This document shows, piece after piece, positions 24,291-35,739 of a stretch of 64,000 nucleotides of DNA. A program made the translations under genes and the position numbers. Under the pieces are notes generated by a model, which searched no databases, was not told where the DNA came from, and worked only from the letters and a program-made list of their open reading frames with translations. Position 1 is the first letter of the stretch. The number at the start of each line of letters is the position of its first letter. The stretch is from Diphasiastrum complanatum (taxonomy: Eukaryota > Streptophyta > Lycopodiopsida > Lycopodiales > Lycopodiaceae): positions 4,124,014 through 4,188,013 of the forward strand of contig CM055096.1 of the NCBI GenBank assembly GCA_029204225.1. Direction: 5' to 3'.

Positions 24291-25469
24291 TGTTAAAACA
24301 TACCCACTAACAGCGGGTGGCTGCCTACCCACAACCCCCACCCCTCCGGTGGGTGGCGCCAACACCACTTTTTGGAAGCCCTCCCTTTATCCAGGCGCCG
24401 TCCTCGACAAGTGGTGCCGGTGCCACCTTCCGGTTCCCTTTCCACCCCCACTCCTCCGGCGGGTGGCGGTGTTGGATTATTCTTCTACCTACAGATTTCG
24501 TCCAATTTTTATCCAAACCTGGAAATTTCTTTGTGTTTTTACACAGTCTGCATAACTATTCAGGAATAGCTCATAGTGTCGACATTTTTGGGATTTTTGT
24601 CCTTTGGGATTTTCTCTCACTTCGGCTTTCTCGCAAAATGCTAGATGTCTCAAATGTTAAGTAAATGACGTTGGCGAAGACCTTCGCATGCATGACAATT
24701 TACGTTCATTCTGCAGAGTTACCATTTACGTTTAGATCTGTAGACAGACTGTTTACGACCAAATCCACCGACTTGCATTAATTCATCAACGAGTAATTTC
24801 TGAGAAGTCCTAACTGGATGGATGCCAACACATCAACAGCCAACTAAATGACGCATTCGGCCACCTAATTGCTTAGTATAAATAGCTGCTCATATTTCTA
24901 CATTGTATTGCATTGAAGCAAGAAGAATAGTTAACGCTCTCTCTCAAGCCTACGAGCTTGAACACTCTTGAGCATTCTAGCTCAATTCTTTAGAGTTGAT
25001 TAGAGAGTGCTATTGCACTTACTGTTTATCAGTAGTTGCGCTTAATTCAGAATTATATTTAGCCGCTCAGAGATAGCTTAGAGTACGCGGCTTCGATCCG
25101 CAACTTTTTGTACTCATTTACATCTGTTTCGTTTTCATATTGAATCAATACTATTTGTTATTATGTTCAACTTTGTCTCCAAATGTATGCGTTTCTGTAG
25201 TTCTTCGCGACTAATTATTTGTTTGATAATTCAATGCTTAATGTTTGGCTACGTAATCACTATAGTACTAATGATTGTAAAGTTAGTTACTATAAGATCG
25301 AACGTTATTTCAATCACTATTGTTTTGTTCGAAATTGATAAGCGTAATCATGCATGGAGAAAGAGGAAGATAGTTTATTCCGCTGCACACAATAAGTTTT
25401 CTTTCTTGTCGATCGAATTTTTTTTATTCGATTTTATTTGGCCTATCTTTTATATACCTCTTTCCAACA
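24291..25469 (+). repeat. LTR of copia family C
   Basis: It starts TGTTAAAACA and ends TTTCCAACA at 25469, directly followed by a TGGTATCAAAGC primer-binding site. The length of about 1179 bp is plausible for a copia LTR. A TATA box (TATAAATAGC) lies at 24877-24886. U3 contains a GC-rich block (about 24310-24475) with GGTGGCGCC and CGGCGGGTGGCGG words unlike the surrounding AT-rich DNA. The left end is inferred from the TG and its position; the right end is firm. Confidence 0.6.
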
Positions 25470-25481
25470 TGGTATCAAAGC
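25470..25481 (+). promoter_or_regulatory. Primer-binding site, copia family C
   Basis: TGGTATCAAAGC abuts the LTR end, differing from the usual TGGTATCAGAGC by one base. Gag follows about 170 bases later. Confidence 0.8.
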
Positions 25482-25649
25482 GTTGACTCTTCAAGGCCTA
25501 ATACTATAGCGCAAGCTCTTATACTTGATATCTTTCACGATATCAAATTATTCTTCAGTTCTAATCAATTTGTTTTGGTATCAGAGAATTGATTTCCAAT
25601 TGTAACACAGCACAATATCTCTCTTAATGTTGTCAGACTAAAGTTCCAG

Positions 25650-25904
25650 ATGGATTTTCAAAGTAAAGCCGGTCTTATTGCAGACAAGTTGAATGGATCC
25701 AATAATGACTTATGGAAATTTAAGATGAAGACCTTGCTAATTGCCAACGAGTTGTGGGATGTTGTCACAGGTACAAAAGTAAAGCCTGAAGACGATACAA
25801 AAGACTCAAAATGGAAATCGAAGGATGGTAAAGCTTTCGCGCTTATTATCCTCAATATATACTCAGATTGGCCAGGTAGCATGAATATGCGTTTGGCCTC
25901 TTAA
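25650..25904 (+). pseudogene. Copia family C gag N-terminus
   Basis: The 84-residue frame contains LNGSNNDLWKFKMKTLLIAN and ELWDVVTGT, the usual N-terminal part of copia gag (DUF4219/UBN2 type: L-NG-NY--WK-KM---L). It is closely related to the gag at 56480-56690, so both belong to one family. The frame is lost at about 25904, where the sequence changes to non-coding; the rest of gag, protease and RT are missing. Confidence 0.85.
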
Positions 25905-26839
25905 CATAATTTTGAAATTGATCATCCGAGTATATTTCGGTCATTCCCATTGTTTGACCTCGTCAATTCTTTTCTTCCAAGACACCTGAATGTCTTATAA
26001 GCATTTTCACCTGCAAAATTTTATTTTGACTGGTATATTTTGTAGTCTCCTCAATCGATAAGGATTCATCGATTTTTATCCAGAACCTCTTCAATTGTGA
26101 AGCAATGTTACTAAATCCTTGATTTGAGCTAGAACTCCAAATTTTCTTCGATAATCTTTGATGGATACTGATTAATTACCATTTGAACGATTTTGAACTT
26201 GCCAACGTATTTTATTTTGTGAAATCTTTTTGGACCTTATGATAAGGTCATGGTCCTAATTCTTCAAGGACATCCTTAATCTTCAAAAGGGTATTATTTG
26301 TCACGATCATTGATTTAATTGTCGTATTTTCGCTGGCTTGTTGTTTTTGTCTTGAGCTGAACTTTGATTGTCATTGTTTGCAGGACCCTTAGCCTTTGGA
26401 CCTTTCCTTGAAACTTAAGTCAGTGCCTTAAAGGTACCTGGGCATCTTTTATTAATCATGATATAAAGTACATTTCATCATTACAATATGGCAAAAAATT
26501 GTCATTTAATAAAACTACTTAGCAATTGTCGATATTATCATCCATCAAAGTCACTTATGAGTGTTGCTAAAAATAGTTTATTGTTATTTAACAAACTTAC
26601 TAAAAATAGTAACATAGTAAAAATAGCTCTAATTTGTCTGGTATAACTGTCATTTGAAAATTGATTATGACATTTGAACATGCCATAGAATTTCATAGCT
26701 ACTCTTTAACATAGCCACATTCGTATATTAGTAAAAAGTGGCATAATAGCAGATTTTGCGCATAGGAAATACATCTAGCACATTTTCTTCTAAAAAATCA
26801 GCATCAATGATTATAGTTACTGAAATTTTAAAATTTTGA
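25905..26839. other. Non-coding, nothing recognised
   Basis: AT-rich DNA between the gag start and the integrase scrap of the same copia family. Either it is inserted DNA or the element decayed beyond recognition. Confidence 0.35.
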
Positions 26840-26975
26840 CCAGAAAAATGCACTATTGTTCATTCAAAGATATGTGGACCTATGCAAACTCCTTCATTGC
26901 TAAATGCAAAGTACTTTATTACTTTTATTGACAAATTCTCTCGAAGAACAACTGTTTACTTCATTAACACTAGAG
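26840..26975 (+). pseudogene. Copia family C integrase scrap
   Basis: The frame reads VHSKICGPMQTPSLLNAKYF then ITFIDKFSRRTTVYF, the first-Asp region of copia integrase. The first Asp of HSD is replaced by Lys. It matches the family C integrase at 57825-57930 (HSDICGPMQTASTGG, FIDDFSRRTATYF). Only about 45 codons remain. Confidence 0.8.
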
Positions 26976-27237
26976 TCGTTTCAAATGCACACAAAAGTGT
27001 GCATTTCAAGCACTTATTCAAAAAATCATATCTCATGAACTATGATGAATCACATCAAATCCTTTCCCATGTGTGTTCTTCATATATACAATTACCGACT
27101 AAAAAATTTGAGACCTTCATTTTGAGTAACTTATATGTAAGATATGATGTGTCAAACATGTGGGGGTACTGATGAAACTTCGATATTTTCATATATGGGA
27201 CTACATTGTTGTGAATTTTACATTCAATTTTTAGCAT

Positions 27238-27790
27238 GTCTACTCTTAAAAATCCTATATGATTATAGAAACATGCCTATTAAAAAAAATTGCATTTGGA
27301 GATCTATAGAGATAAAACGTGCATTCAAAGTTACCCTTTTAAGTGTTGATAAAAATCACCAAAACTTGAAATATCATATATGAGTTTGTAATACCATGAT
27401 TTTGACAATATTTTTTTGGTTTGCCTACTTGAAAAAGTATTATATGACCATAGAAACGTGTCTCTCAAATTTTTTTCAATTTGGAGTTATGTAGAGATAG
27501 ATATGTGCATCTAAAGCTAGTTATGTCAAGTGCTGAAAAGTATTGAAAATTATTGAAGGGTGCTAAAAAGTTTCAGCTCTTTTGGAGGTGCTTTTTACAA
27601 TCCTTTGTTTGGTTGTCTACTTTCAAAAATCCTTTATGACCATAGAAACATGTCCATACAAAAAAAATCAAATTTGGAGTCCTATAAAGATATATACATG
27701 CACCTAAATTTACCCATGTGAAGTGCTGAAAAGTGCTGAAAATTGAAGTTTTTTGGGAGCAGATTGCCATCAATTGAGAGAAAAAATGTA
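27238..27790. repeat. Satellite-like tandem repeat, three units of 185-191 bp
   Basis: Units begin with GTCTACTC, GCCTACTT and GTCTACTT at 27238, 27423 and 27614. Each contains ATATGA(T/C)(T/C)ATAGAAAC(A/G)TG, an A/T run, ATTTGGAG, an AGATA word and GTGCAT/ATGCAC. Units differ from each other by perhaps a fifth to a quarter of positions. No protein motif. Confidence 0.85.
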
Positions 27791-27799
27791 AGTCTTCCA

Positions 27800-28530
27800 A
27801 TAACACAATGAAGAGTCAAGTCTAGTTCCACGTAAAATTGAAAGATTGAAATTTCAATCATTTGATGGAATGTTATATCTGCACCTGAAACAACAAGTAC
27901 AATAATCCTAGATAGCAATCATTCATAGAAATTACAAGACAAATGACTAGAAACCTCACAAAAGTATAGAATGCAAAAGTCTCATCAATCTTCTTGGCAA
28001 AATGATGATCCTTTTATGGATCAAGTACATCCACGAGTCTGGTACAGTCCAGCAGGTCTTCACACGTGTGAAGAGTACCACATCACTTAGATCTATCCAT
28101 TTGATCCATCCTTGATCCTTATCCAAAGTTGACCTTCTAGAATATGGCTAAATTCCAAAAAGCTAGTCTCCTAGAATATAGGAATATTCTCTACAAAATA
28201 GGATCTAAGAAAAATGGTCAACTCTTATCTTCTAGTACTCTATACACATGTGTGAACATCCACTTGCCATGTGGGAGCATTTACTCATGCACATGCAAGG
28301 AAAAGCTAATTTCTAGGTGACTAGTCAACTTGACTAAAAACTAGTCATATCATGTTCACACTAACTAGATTGATGCAAAATCAATTTAGATATATACAAG
28401 TATGAAAAGTACATCCTTTCACACGTGGAAACAGGCTCCGCACGTGTGAAATAAAATCATCAACATTATTTTAATGTTTGATCAATATTTACAATAACCA
28501 ATGTCAAGTGAGAAGTGATAATTTTCAACA
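27800..28530 (-). repeat. LTR at the 3' side of the minus-strand copia element
   Basis: Its minus-strand start is exact: TGTTGAAAATTATCACTTC begins at 28530, immediately after a polypurine tract (AGAAGTGAGGAGGAG, 28545-28531). A TATA box (CATAAAAGG) lies near 28010-28019. It is rich in CACGTG-type palindromes, including the 18-bp palindrome at 28057-28074. The left end is not defined. It does not match the LTR on the other side of the element (33171-33779). Confidence 0.65.
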
Positions 28531-28543
28531 CTCCTCCTCACTT

Positions 28544-31425
28544 CTAACTTGGCAAATCTAATGTACATCTATCTACAATTCCAAGAGCATATCCTAACTT
28601 AAAAAATGGATCTTTGGACAATGGCTTGGTTAAGATATCAGCTATGCATTCGGATGATGGTACATGATGTAGTTGCACCTCCTTGGATTGTACCTTCTCC
28701 CTCACAATGTGATGAGCTATCTCAATATGCTTTGTTCTAGCATGGAAGATAGGATTTGAAGCAATTTGTTGAGAAGCTCGATTGCCACAAAATATGTAAG
28801 GGATCTCCTCGGCCTCTAGCACATGTAGCTCCATCAAGAGTCTTCTTAGCCATAGGAGCTCTTTGGTTGTTGAAGTCAATGCCTTGTACTTGGCTTCACA
28901 AGAAGATAGTGAGATTGTATTTTGCTTTTTGGAAAGCCAAGATATTGCTCCTCCACAAAGAAATGTTTCAAATGCACTAATGGACTTCCTATCCATTTTG
29001 TCACCTACAAAATCTGAATCCGAGTAGGCTCTCAAGTGCAAGTTAGATCCTTCATAAAGTATGCCAAAAAATCTAGTACTAGAAACATATCTAAGTACTC
29101 TCTTGGCACTTTTCCAATGATGAACTAAAGGAGCTTGCATACTTTGACTCAACTAACTTACACAGAAACTTAAGTCAGTTCTAGTGACGGTCAAATAGAT
29201 TAGAGAGCCTATAAGCTTTCTAAAGAGGGTGATGTCCTCAAAGGATGCTTCATCACCTTCATTAGTTGCTTTCACAATATGCTCCATAGGGGTGTCAATC
29301 CCCTTACAATCTTTCATACCAAATCTTTCAAGAATGGAAGTAGCATACTTAGATTGACTTATGAAAGTACAATTGCTACTTCTAGACAGTTCTATCCCAA
29401 GTATAAACTTTAGGAAGCCTAGATCTACCATCTTGAACTCACTAGATAAATCAACTTTTACTTTGCTTATACCTTCATCATCATTTCCTGTCAAAATGAT
29501 GTCATCAACATAAAGTACCAAAATGATGATCATTCCTTCAATACATTTGAAATATAAAGAAGATTCATAAGCACTTAGTACAAAGCCAAGAGAATAGAGA
29601 AAATCATGCAACCTAGAGTACCAAGCTCTAGGTGCTTGCTTCAAGCCATATAGGCTCTTCCTTAAGTAGCACACCTTTTGTTCCTCACCGACCTTGATGA
29701 AACCCTCAGGTTGCATCATGTAGATTTCCTCTTCTAAGAAGCCATTCAAGAAGGCATTTGTCACATCCATTTGGTAGAGATCCCACTTGAACAAAGTAGC
29801 AATGCAAATGATTAATCTAATAGTTACAAGCTTAGCTATAGGTGCAAATGTTTCTTCATAATCCAATCCTTTTATTTGAAGAAATCCCTTAGCAACAAGC
29901 CTAGATTTGTACTTACTAATAGATCCATCTTTATTGTACTTTATTCTATAAATCCACTTACATGCAAGTGATTTCTTCCCTCTTGGAAGATTTACAAGAT
30001 TCCAAGTATGATTTTCTTCTAATGCATCATACTCTACTTGCATTGCATCTCTCCAAACATTAGATTTATATGCTTCTTCAAAAGATGATGGTTCTTCAAG
30101 CAATGTAGCTAAGAAGGAGTAAGAGGTAGAAGGTGTAGAGTCTTCCTTTTGCTTTCCCTTGTCCACATAGGTGAGCCTTGAGGGCTCGGCCTTGTTTCTT
30201 GATGATCTTCTCGGCCCCTTTTGACTTGGATCCATGTCTCCATCCTCGGGTTTGTCAAGATCCTCCTCGGGTTTGTCAAGATCTTCAATGCACAATGGGT
30301 TAGATCCATTTGACAAGCTCTTAGCAAATTGTGACTCATCAAAAAGTACATCCTTGCTTACCTTTACTTTCTTGGATATAGGATCATATATCCTATAGCC
30401 CTTGCTATTTTCTCCGTAGCCAACAAAGATCCCTTTGAAGGAGGTAGCATCTTCTTTCCTTCTAGTCTCCAAAGGGATGTGAACATAGCAAATACATCCA
30501 AAGATCTTAAAATCTCTTACATTGGGTTTCTTATCAAACAAGGCTTGGTAAGGTGAGATCCCATCTGTAGCACTACTAGGAAGTCTATTACACAAGTAAT
30601 TAGCACATGTTATAACTTCTCCCCAAAATGAGATGGGAAGTGATGCATCAAGTCTTAAAGACTTTGCACACTCACATAGACTCCTATTTTTCCTCTCAAC
30701 CACCCCATTTTGTTGGGGGGTGTAGGAACAAGTGTATTGCAACTTAATGCCATTGATCTCACAAAAGTCTTTCATTTTATTGGAGCTGTACTCTCCTCCA
30801 TTATCACATCTTAGTGCTTTGATGGAAGTACTAAGTTGTTTCTCTACTAGAGACTTGAACTTAATGAAAGCTTCATAAACAAGACTTTTATTTGATAGTC
30901 ACTCAATCCATGTGAATCTAGTACAATCATCTATAAAAGCTACATACATCAAAGCACCTCCATTACTTGCATGTGAAAAACTATGTACATAAGAATATAT
31001 GAGATCCAAGGGAGAGGTAGATCTTGATGAAGATATCTTGTAAGAAGATTTGTGTGGCTTTGCAAGGCCACATGCCTCACACATCTTTCCACACTTCTTG
31101 AAGGCTCTTGGTAGGCCGAGAGCTAGTTCCTTGCTTGCCATTGACTCCATAGATTGAAGATTAGGATGGCCTAATCTCTTATGCCATAGCTCCACTTGAG
31201 ATAGCTCCTCCCTAGCCAAGTTCACACTTTCACTTGCAACATTAGCATCCAACTTGAAAAGTCTACCTTGCTTAATGCAACTAGCTATGCACTTATCATT
31301 TTTCAAGATGGAACAAATTCCATTCTTGAAATGTACATCTAGTCCATTGTCCATTAATTGTCCTACACTAAGCAAGTTTCTTGAAATGGTAGGAACATAC
31401 AAAACATTATCTAGATACTTGGAAA
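28544..31425 (-). pseudogene. Ty1/copia pol, pre-integrase to RNase H, two in-frame stops
   Basis: A single minus-strand frame covers about 960 codons. It starts within the protease/pre-integrase junction (YVPTISRNLLSVGQL) and runs through LWHKRLGHPNLQSM, CEACGLAKPHKSS, the integrase core (FIDDCTRFTW; RCDNGGEY; PQQNGVVERKNRSLCE), LGYGENSKGYRIYDP-type integrase end, linker PRRSSRNKAEPSRLTYVDK, RT_2 (WKxxM-type start, KWIYRIKYNKDGSISKYKSR, LYGLKQAPRAWYSRL, active site LYVDDIILTG) and RNase H (SDSDFVGDKMDRKS, SCEAKYKALT, ARTKHIEIAHHIVREK, ADILTKPL). The only interruptions are TGA at 30899-30901, where a Trp-like position is expected, and a stop at 29153-29155 in RNase H. A polypurine tract overlaps the end of the frame. 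Without the stops this would be the least damaged copia pol of the window. Confidence 0.95.
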
Positions 31426-31745
31426 TCTTCTAGAAGTCAAAATTCGCCTACTTCAGCTTATTTCGCACATGTGAGCTGTCCTCTACACATGGGATATGAC
31501 ACCTAACCAAAGGATGTGGCTCATGCAATCAATAGATTGATGCCATGTGTCATATGTCTAGAAAACTAGTTTTTGGCCTTTTTAGCCACTAGAACTTGAA
31601 TTAAATCATATGTACAACCTATATGATTATGGTACATGACAAGTACACTATTTTCACACGTGGGAACAGGCTCCACACATGTGTGTTTATCTATATACAA
31701 TATTTTTGGCCTCTACCAAGCTTATTTTTGCATTTTTCACAAAAG
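31425..31745 (-). repeat. LTR-B fragment lying between gag and pol
   Basis: On the minus strand it is about 90 percent identical by eye to 3255-3568. It contains a TATATAGATAAACACACATG word and CACACATGTGTG. It replaces the zinc knuckle and protease that should join gag (31796) to pol (31425). The pol reading resumes at CCAAGTATCTAGATAATG. Confidence 0.8.
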
Positions 31746-31795
31746 ATGAATTGCGCTCTTTTGGCTTAGTAAAGACTCATCTTAGAATAAAATAT

Positions 31796-32569
31796 TCAAG
31801 GTAGGTAGAAGTAGAAACTCGAGCTACCATAGGAATTGCCATTTGTACTCTTATCTTTCTTTTTGCCAAAAGAGGAAGTATCACCTTGATCTTGCCCTTT
31901 AGACCACTTGCCTTTGCCTTTGCGCTTGAACTTGCCTTTGATGAACATAGCCTCCTCTTCACAATGAAATGTGGATGTAGATCCACCTCCACTTGATTGA
32001 AGCCTATGCTCCTCAATCACCAAGATCTCTTGCAAATCCACAATACTTGGCAAAGTCTTTTGAATAGCAAAACTTTGAGCAAGATTAGCATGATCATCCA
32101 ACAAGCCATTAAGTATAACTTGAACAAGTTCTACCTCCTTAATGCTTTCATCAATACATGCTAACTCATCATTGAATGCCTTAACCCTCAAAACAAAAGC
32201 ATGAGTACTCTCTTCCTTCTTTTGAAAACTTTGAAAGATTTGCCTCCTAAGAGTAAGCACTCTTGATGTAGACTTGGATTCATAAAGCTTCTTCAAAGCT
32301 TCCCAAGCCTCCAAAGATGATGTGCACTTACCAACTTCCTTGAGAAGTTCATTGGTAACATTCATCTTAATCATGTGTAGAGATTTCTTTGCTCTCTTAT
32401 CATACCTCACTTGATCTTGAGGTGCTTGAGGTCTCTCCTCCACACCTGCAACAATCTCCATCAACTCATTCATCTCCAATAAGGACTCCATCCTCACCTT
32501 CCAAGTAGAATAGTTGATTGAGGTAAGCCTATCATTGCTCTCCAACATAAATCCACCACTTGTAGCCAT
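31796..32569 (-). CDS. Copia family A gag (UBN2 type), C-terminus cut
   Basis: A 257-residue open frame starts at a true ATG (MATSGGFMLESNDRLTSINY). Gag packages the element RNA. The N-terminal WKVRMESLLEMNEL segment, the AWEALKKLYESKSTSRVLTL region and LRRQIFQSFQKKEESTHAFV are the usual UBN2/copia gag blocks (residues about 20-140). A basic tail (KGKFKRKGKGKWSKGQDQG) precedes where the CCHC zinc knuckle should be, but the frame leaves gag at FGKKKDKS and stops soon after. The zinc knuckle and protease are absent, replaced by the LTR fragment downstream. It is closely related to the gag at 62150-62960. Transcription would run from the LTR at 33171-33779. Confidence 0.8.
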   Translation of the reverse strand: MATSGGFMLESNDRLTSINYSTWKVRMESLLEMNELMEIVAGVEERPQAPQDQVRYDKRAKKSLHMIKMNVTNELLKEVGKCTSSLEAWEALKKLYESKSTSRVLTLRRQIFQSFQKKEESTHAFVLRVKAFNDELACIDESIKEVELVQVILNGLLDDHANLAQSFAIQKTLPSIVDLQEILVIEEHRLQSSGGGSTSTFHCEEEAMFIKGKFKRKGKGKWSKGQDQGDTSSFGKKKDKSTNGNSYGSSSFYFYLP

Positions 32570-33149
32570 GTTGAAGTGACCTGATCTTCTCTTTCAACCT
32601 GTTCCAATGCACAAAGCACTCTCTTGAATGTCAAAAAATTAACTCAAGAAGAAATCACAAAGATATGGAACCTCTCAAATCTCTTCTAGCACTTCTAACT
32701 AGAAAATCAACACATAGAATAGTGAAATCTTGATCAACCTATGATCTATCCTCAATCTAATGATTCTTGCCACTTCCTAAGATTGAAACACACTCAAATG
32801 AAGTTCAGTAACCTCACAAACTAGAGATCCAATCAAAATTAGGGTTTTGACAAAATCACAAAAAATTGAATATCTCAAATTCTACATGCAATTTCTAGAA
32901 ACTTGATATATCTTCTTGTAGACTCTAATGAGACCTTACTAATGCACCAAAATCATGTAAATCCAGTCATCCAAGTGTGAAATTGGAATTGATCAAGTAT
33001 ATAACCCTATATTGAGTTTTGACCTACAAAAGATCAATTGTACACATGCAAAAATGCTGATTTTTGAGTAGAGATCAATCTAGCATGCTCTACATTGGTA
33101 ACTCCTCCAAATCCTTGCTAAAGATGGCTTATCCTTTCATAACCTGAAA
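32570..33149 (-). other. Leader between primer-binding site and gag
   Basis: About 580 bp of untranslated leader of the minus-strand copia element. It aligns in outline with 61735-62150 of the plus-strand family A copy (TCAAAACCCTAAT, AGTGGCAAGAA, TCAAGATTTCACTATTCTATG on the minus strand). No ORF is seen. Confidence 0.6.
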
Positions 33150-33168
33150 CACAAGAGTTCTGATACCA
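33150..33168 (-). promoter_or_regulatory. Primer-binding site, copia family A
   Basis: On the minus strand TGGTATCAGAACTCTTGTG lies 2 bases after the LTR end at 33171. The counterpart at 61716 reads TGGGATCACAGCTCTTGTG. Confidence 0.85.
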
Positions 33169-33170
33169 TG

Positions 33171-33779
33171 TGAAGGATTTCAGATCATTCAAGATCCAAT
33201 CCATGTCCCAAATCTTAGGTTACAATAAGGAGCAAACCAACAATCCTGCCAATGTAGAAAAATCAGCATCTACATACAAAATGAGATGCAAACTCTAAGA
33301 GATATTGATCAAACATGAATTAAAACATAAAATATGTTTGTTGTCCGTACAATTATAGTACCCTACTGTATTTCACATGTGTAGAACCAAAAATATCAAT
33401 AAATGAGCATTCTACACACAAGATTGCAAAATAACACCAAGATAGTGCACCAATGAGTAGTAGAACCCAAAGAGAACCATATATAATGATGAAATGAGAG
33501 AGAGAAGAGAGAAGATGTGTGTCTCCACGAGTTACATCCTTTTATAGAGTTTCCAAACCCTATTTGGCCACTTGGCTTTCCCTCCAAATTGTAAACCCTA
33601 CTATTTTTGGGTCTAGATTCAATGTACCCAAAGTTCAAATTTGAATCTCTCTCAAACTCGACTACCAGCTTTCCCACACTTTCCAAAAGTTTATCTCTAA
33701 GTCTAAAATGAGTTTTGGCCTCTTATTGACAATTTACCAAAATGTGACTAAACTAGACTAAACTAGTTGAAATCTCTCA
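33171..33779 (-). repeat. 5' LTR of copia family A (minus)
   Basis: Minus-strand LTR of 609 bp, starting TGAGAGATTTCAACTAG and ending GAAATCCTTCA at 33171. TATA box CTATAAAAGG lies near 33538-33549. A short CT tract (33496-33514) begins about 25 nt downstream. It shares its body with 61192-61713 and 8090-8665. At the far end it abuts an unrelated copia RT fragment. Confidence 0.8.
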
Positions 33780-33795
33780 CAAAAGGTATGAAGCA

Positions 33796-35359
33796 AATTA
33801 TGCTCTCTTATCTAGCATTATTCAAAGCAAAGAACCTTCGACTTATGGTGAAGTGAAGGATGATGACATTTGGGTCAAGGCCATGGGAGAGGAGATGAAG
33901 TCAATTGCTAAGCATAGCACATGGGACTTAGTAGAACCACCAGTTGGCAAGAAACCCATTGGTTGCAAATGGGTATACAGGACCAAGTACCATGCAGATG
34001 GAAGTATATCAAAACGCAAAGCAAGATTAGTGATAAAAGGGTATGCACAAAATAAAGGTATCGACTATGAGGAGACCTTTGCGCCGGTTTGTAAGTGGAA
34101 TACTCTACGTCTACTTATTGCTTTAGCTTCACATTTTGGTTGGCCTCTACATCAGATGGATGTGAAATCTGCTTTTCTAAATGGTGAGTTAGAAGAAGAA
34201 GTGTTCATGGATCAACCTGAAGTCTTTGTAACGAAAGGACATGTAAAGTATGTCGCTTGAAGAAAGCACTTTATGGTCTTAAACAAGCACCACGTGCGTG
34301 GTATAGCAGGATTGATGCCTACTTTCGTTCAAAGGAGATGGTGAGAACACATTCTGATCCAAATCTATATGTCTTATGCTTTGATGGTATGGTTGCTTTG
34401 ATTGCTCTTTATGTTGATGACTTGATCATTACGGGAAATAATCAAGAGATGATAGACATGATCAAGAAAGACCTCATGGAACAATTTGACATGACAGATC
34501 TCAACCTGATGCATTACTGCCTTGGAGTAGATGTGTGACAAAAAGGACATGAACTGGGTTTAACACAGGTGAAGTATGTCAAAGAGTTGTTGCACAGGTT
34601 TAGGTTGCAGGATTGCAAACCAGTAAACACTCCTATTGAACCAGGTAAAAAGCTTTCTAAGCTTGATGAGTCACAGTCATTTGATGCTAGCTATATAGAC
34701 AGTTAGTAGGGAGCTTGATTTACCTTACCATGACTAGACCAGATATATGCTATGTTGTTGGCATTGTAAGTCAGTTTATGGCAGCACCTACGGAAACGCA
34801 TTGGAAGACAACTAAACGCATTTTGCGTTATGTGAAAGGCATTTCAGAGTATGGCTTAATTTACAGGAAGCATGATGGATTACCTGAGTTGTGTGGCTAT
34901 GTGGATGCGGACTGGAGGAGGTGACTATGATGATCGTAGATCCACCACAGGATATATATTCCAGTTTGTGGTAGTTGCTTTTCCTGGTCTAGTAAAAAGC
35001 AAAGTACAACGGCTCTTTCCACCACAGAAGCAGAGTATAAGGCAATGTGTAGTGCTGCACAGGAAGCTATATGGTTGAGACAAATCTTGGAAGAAATTGG
35101 CATGAAGCAGAAAAATCTCACGACTTTACATAGCGACAGTCAGAGTGGCATTCAGCTAGCAAAGAATCCAGTGTTTCATGCGAGAACTAAACACATTGAG
35201 ATTCAGTATCACTTCATACGTGAGAGGCTGTTGAGTCGTGAAATTCATGTTGTTCATTGTAGCGCAGAAGAACAACTAGCTGATATTTTCACTAAGCCAC
35301 TTATTGGAGAAAAGTTTGATAAGTTTATATCAAAGCTTTCTGCACTTAAAGTTTGTTGA
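33796..35359 (+). pseudogene. Ty1/copia RT and RNase H
   Basis: This is the 3' half of a copia pol of another family. RT_2 starts at KEPSTYGEVKDDDIWVKAM and contains KWVYRTKYHADGSISKRKAR, DVKSAFLNGELEEEVFM, ALYGLKQAPRAWYSRIDAY and the active site LYVDDLIITGN (about 34410). RNase H follows: TMTRPDICYVVGIVSQFM, WKTTKRILRYVKG, GYVDADW, then a frameshifted SKKQ-type stretch, CSAAQEAIWLRQILEEIG, HARTKHIEIQYHFIRE and EQLADIFTKPL, ending at 35359. Breaks include a frameshift at 34258, a stop near 34536, a further break near 34700 and one near 34918. Gag, protease and integrase are absent; the 5' break is at the family A LTR. Confidence 0.92.
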
Positions 35360-35379
35360 CTTTGAAGCTATGTATATGA

Positions 35380-35710
35380 CTGTATAGAAAGTGACTCTAC
35401 TTTAAGGGAGAGAGTTAGAATTAAAGTTAGAATCACTGTGTTATTGTACTGTGGGTCCTATCAGTGGATAAGGATCAGTTGGCCTCGCCATGAGGCAAGT
35501 CGACGGGACACGCGTCCTGCCAACGGCAACCTGGGTCATGCATGGGTTGCCTGAGTGAACAACTATATGTACAGTGTAATTTCATTTTGAGAAATATAGT
35601 TGCTATGTGAGCTTGTTGTGGAGAGTGTTTTCTGTCTGTGTTACTGAGTGGCATGATCTGTGTTCCTGTGCAAAGCAAATTCTAAGTAGTAGACCACAGG
35701 GTTGAGCTAA
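35380..35710 (+). repeat. 3' end and LTR of the preceding copia element
   Basis: After the RNase H stop, a purine-rich ACTTTAAGGGAGAGAG (35398-35413) looks like the polypurine tract. The following TTAGAATTAAAGTTAGAATC would start the LTR, with the TG lost. CTATATGTAC near 35564 may be the TATA box. The end is unclear; gypsy sequence begins by about 35760. Confidence 0.5.
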
Positions 35711-35739
35711 TTCCAAGAAGTCAACCTGTCTCTAGACAA

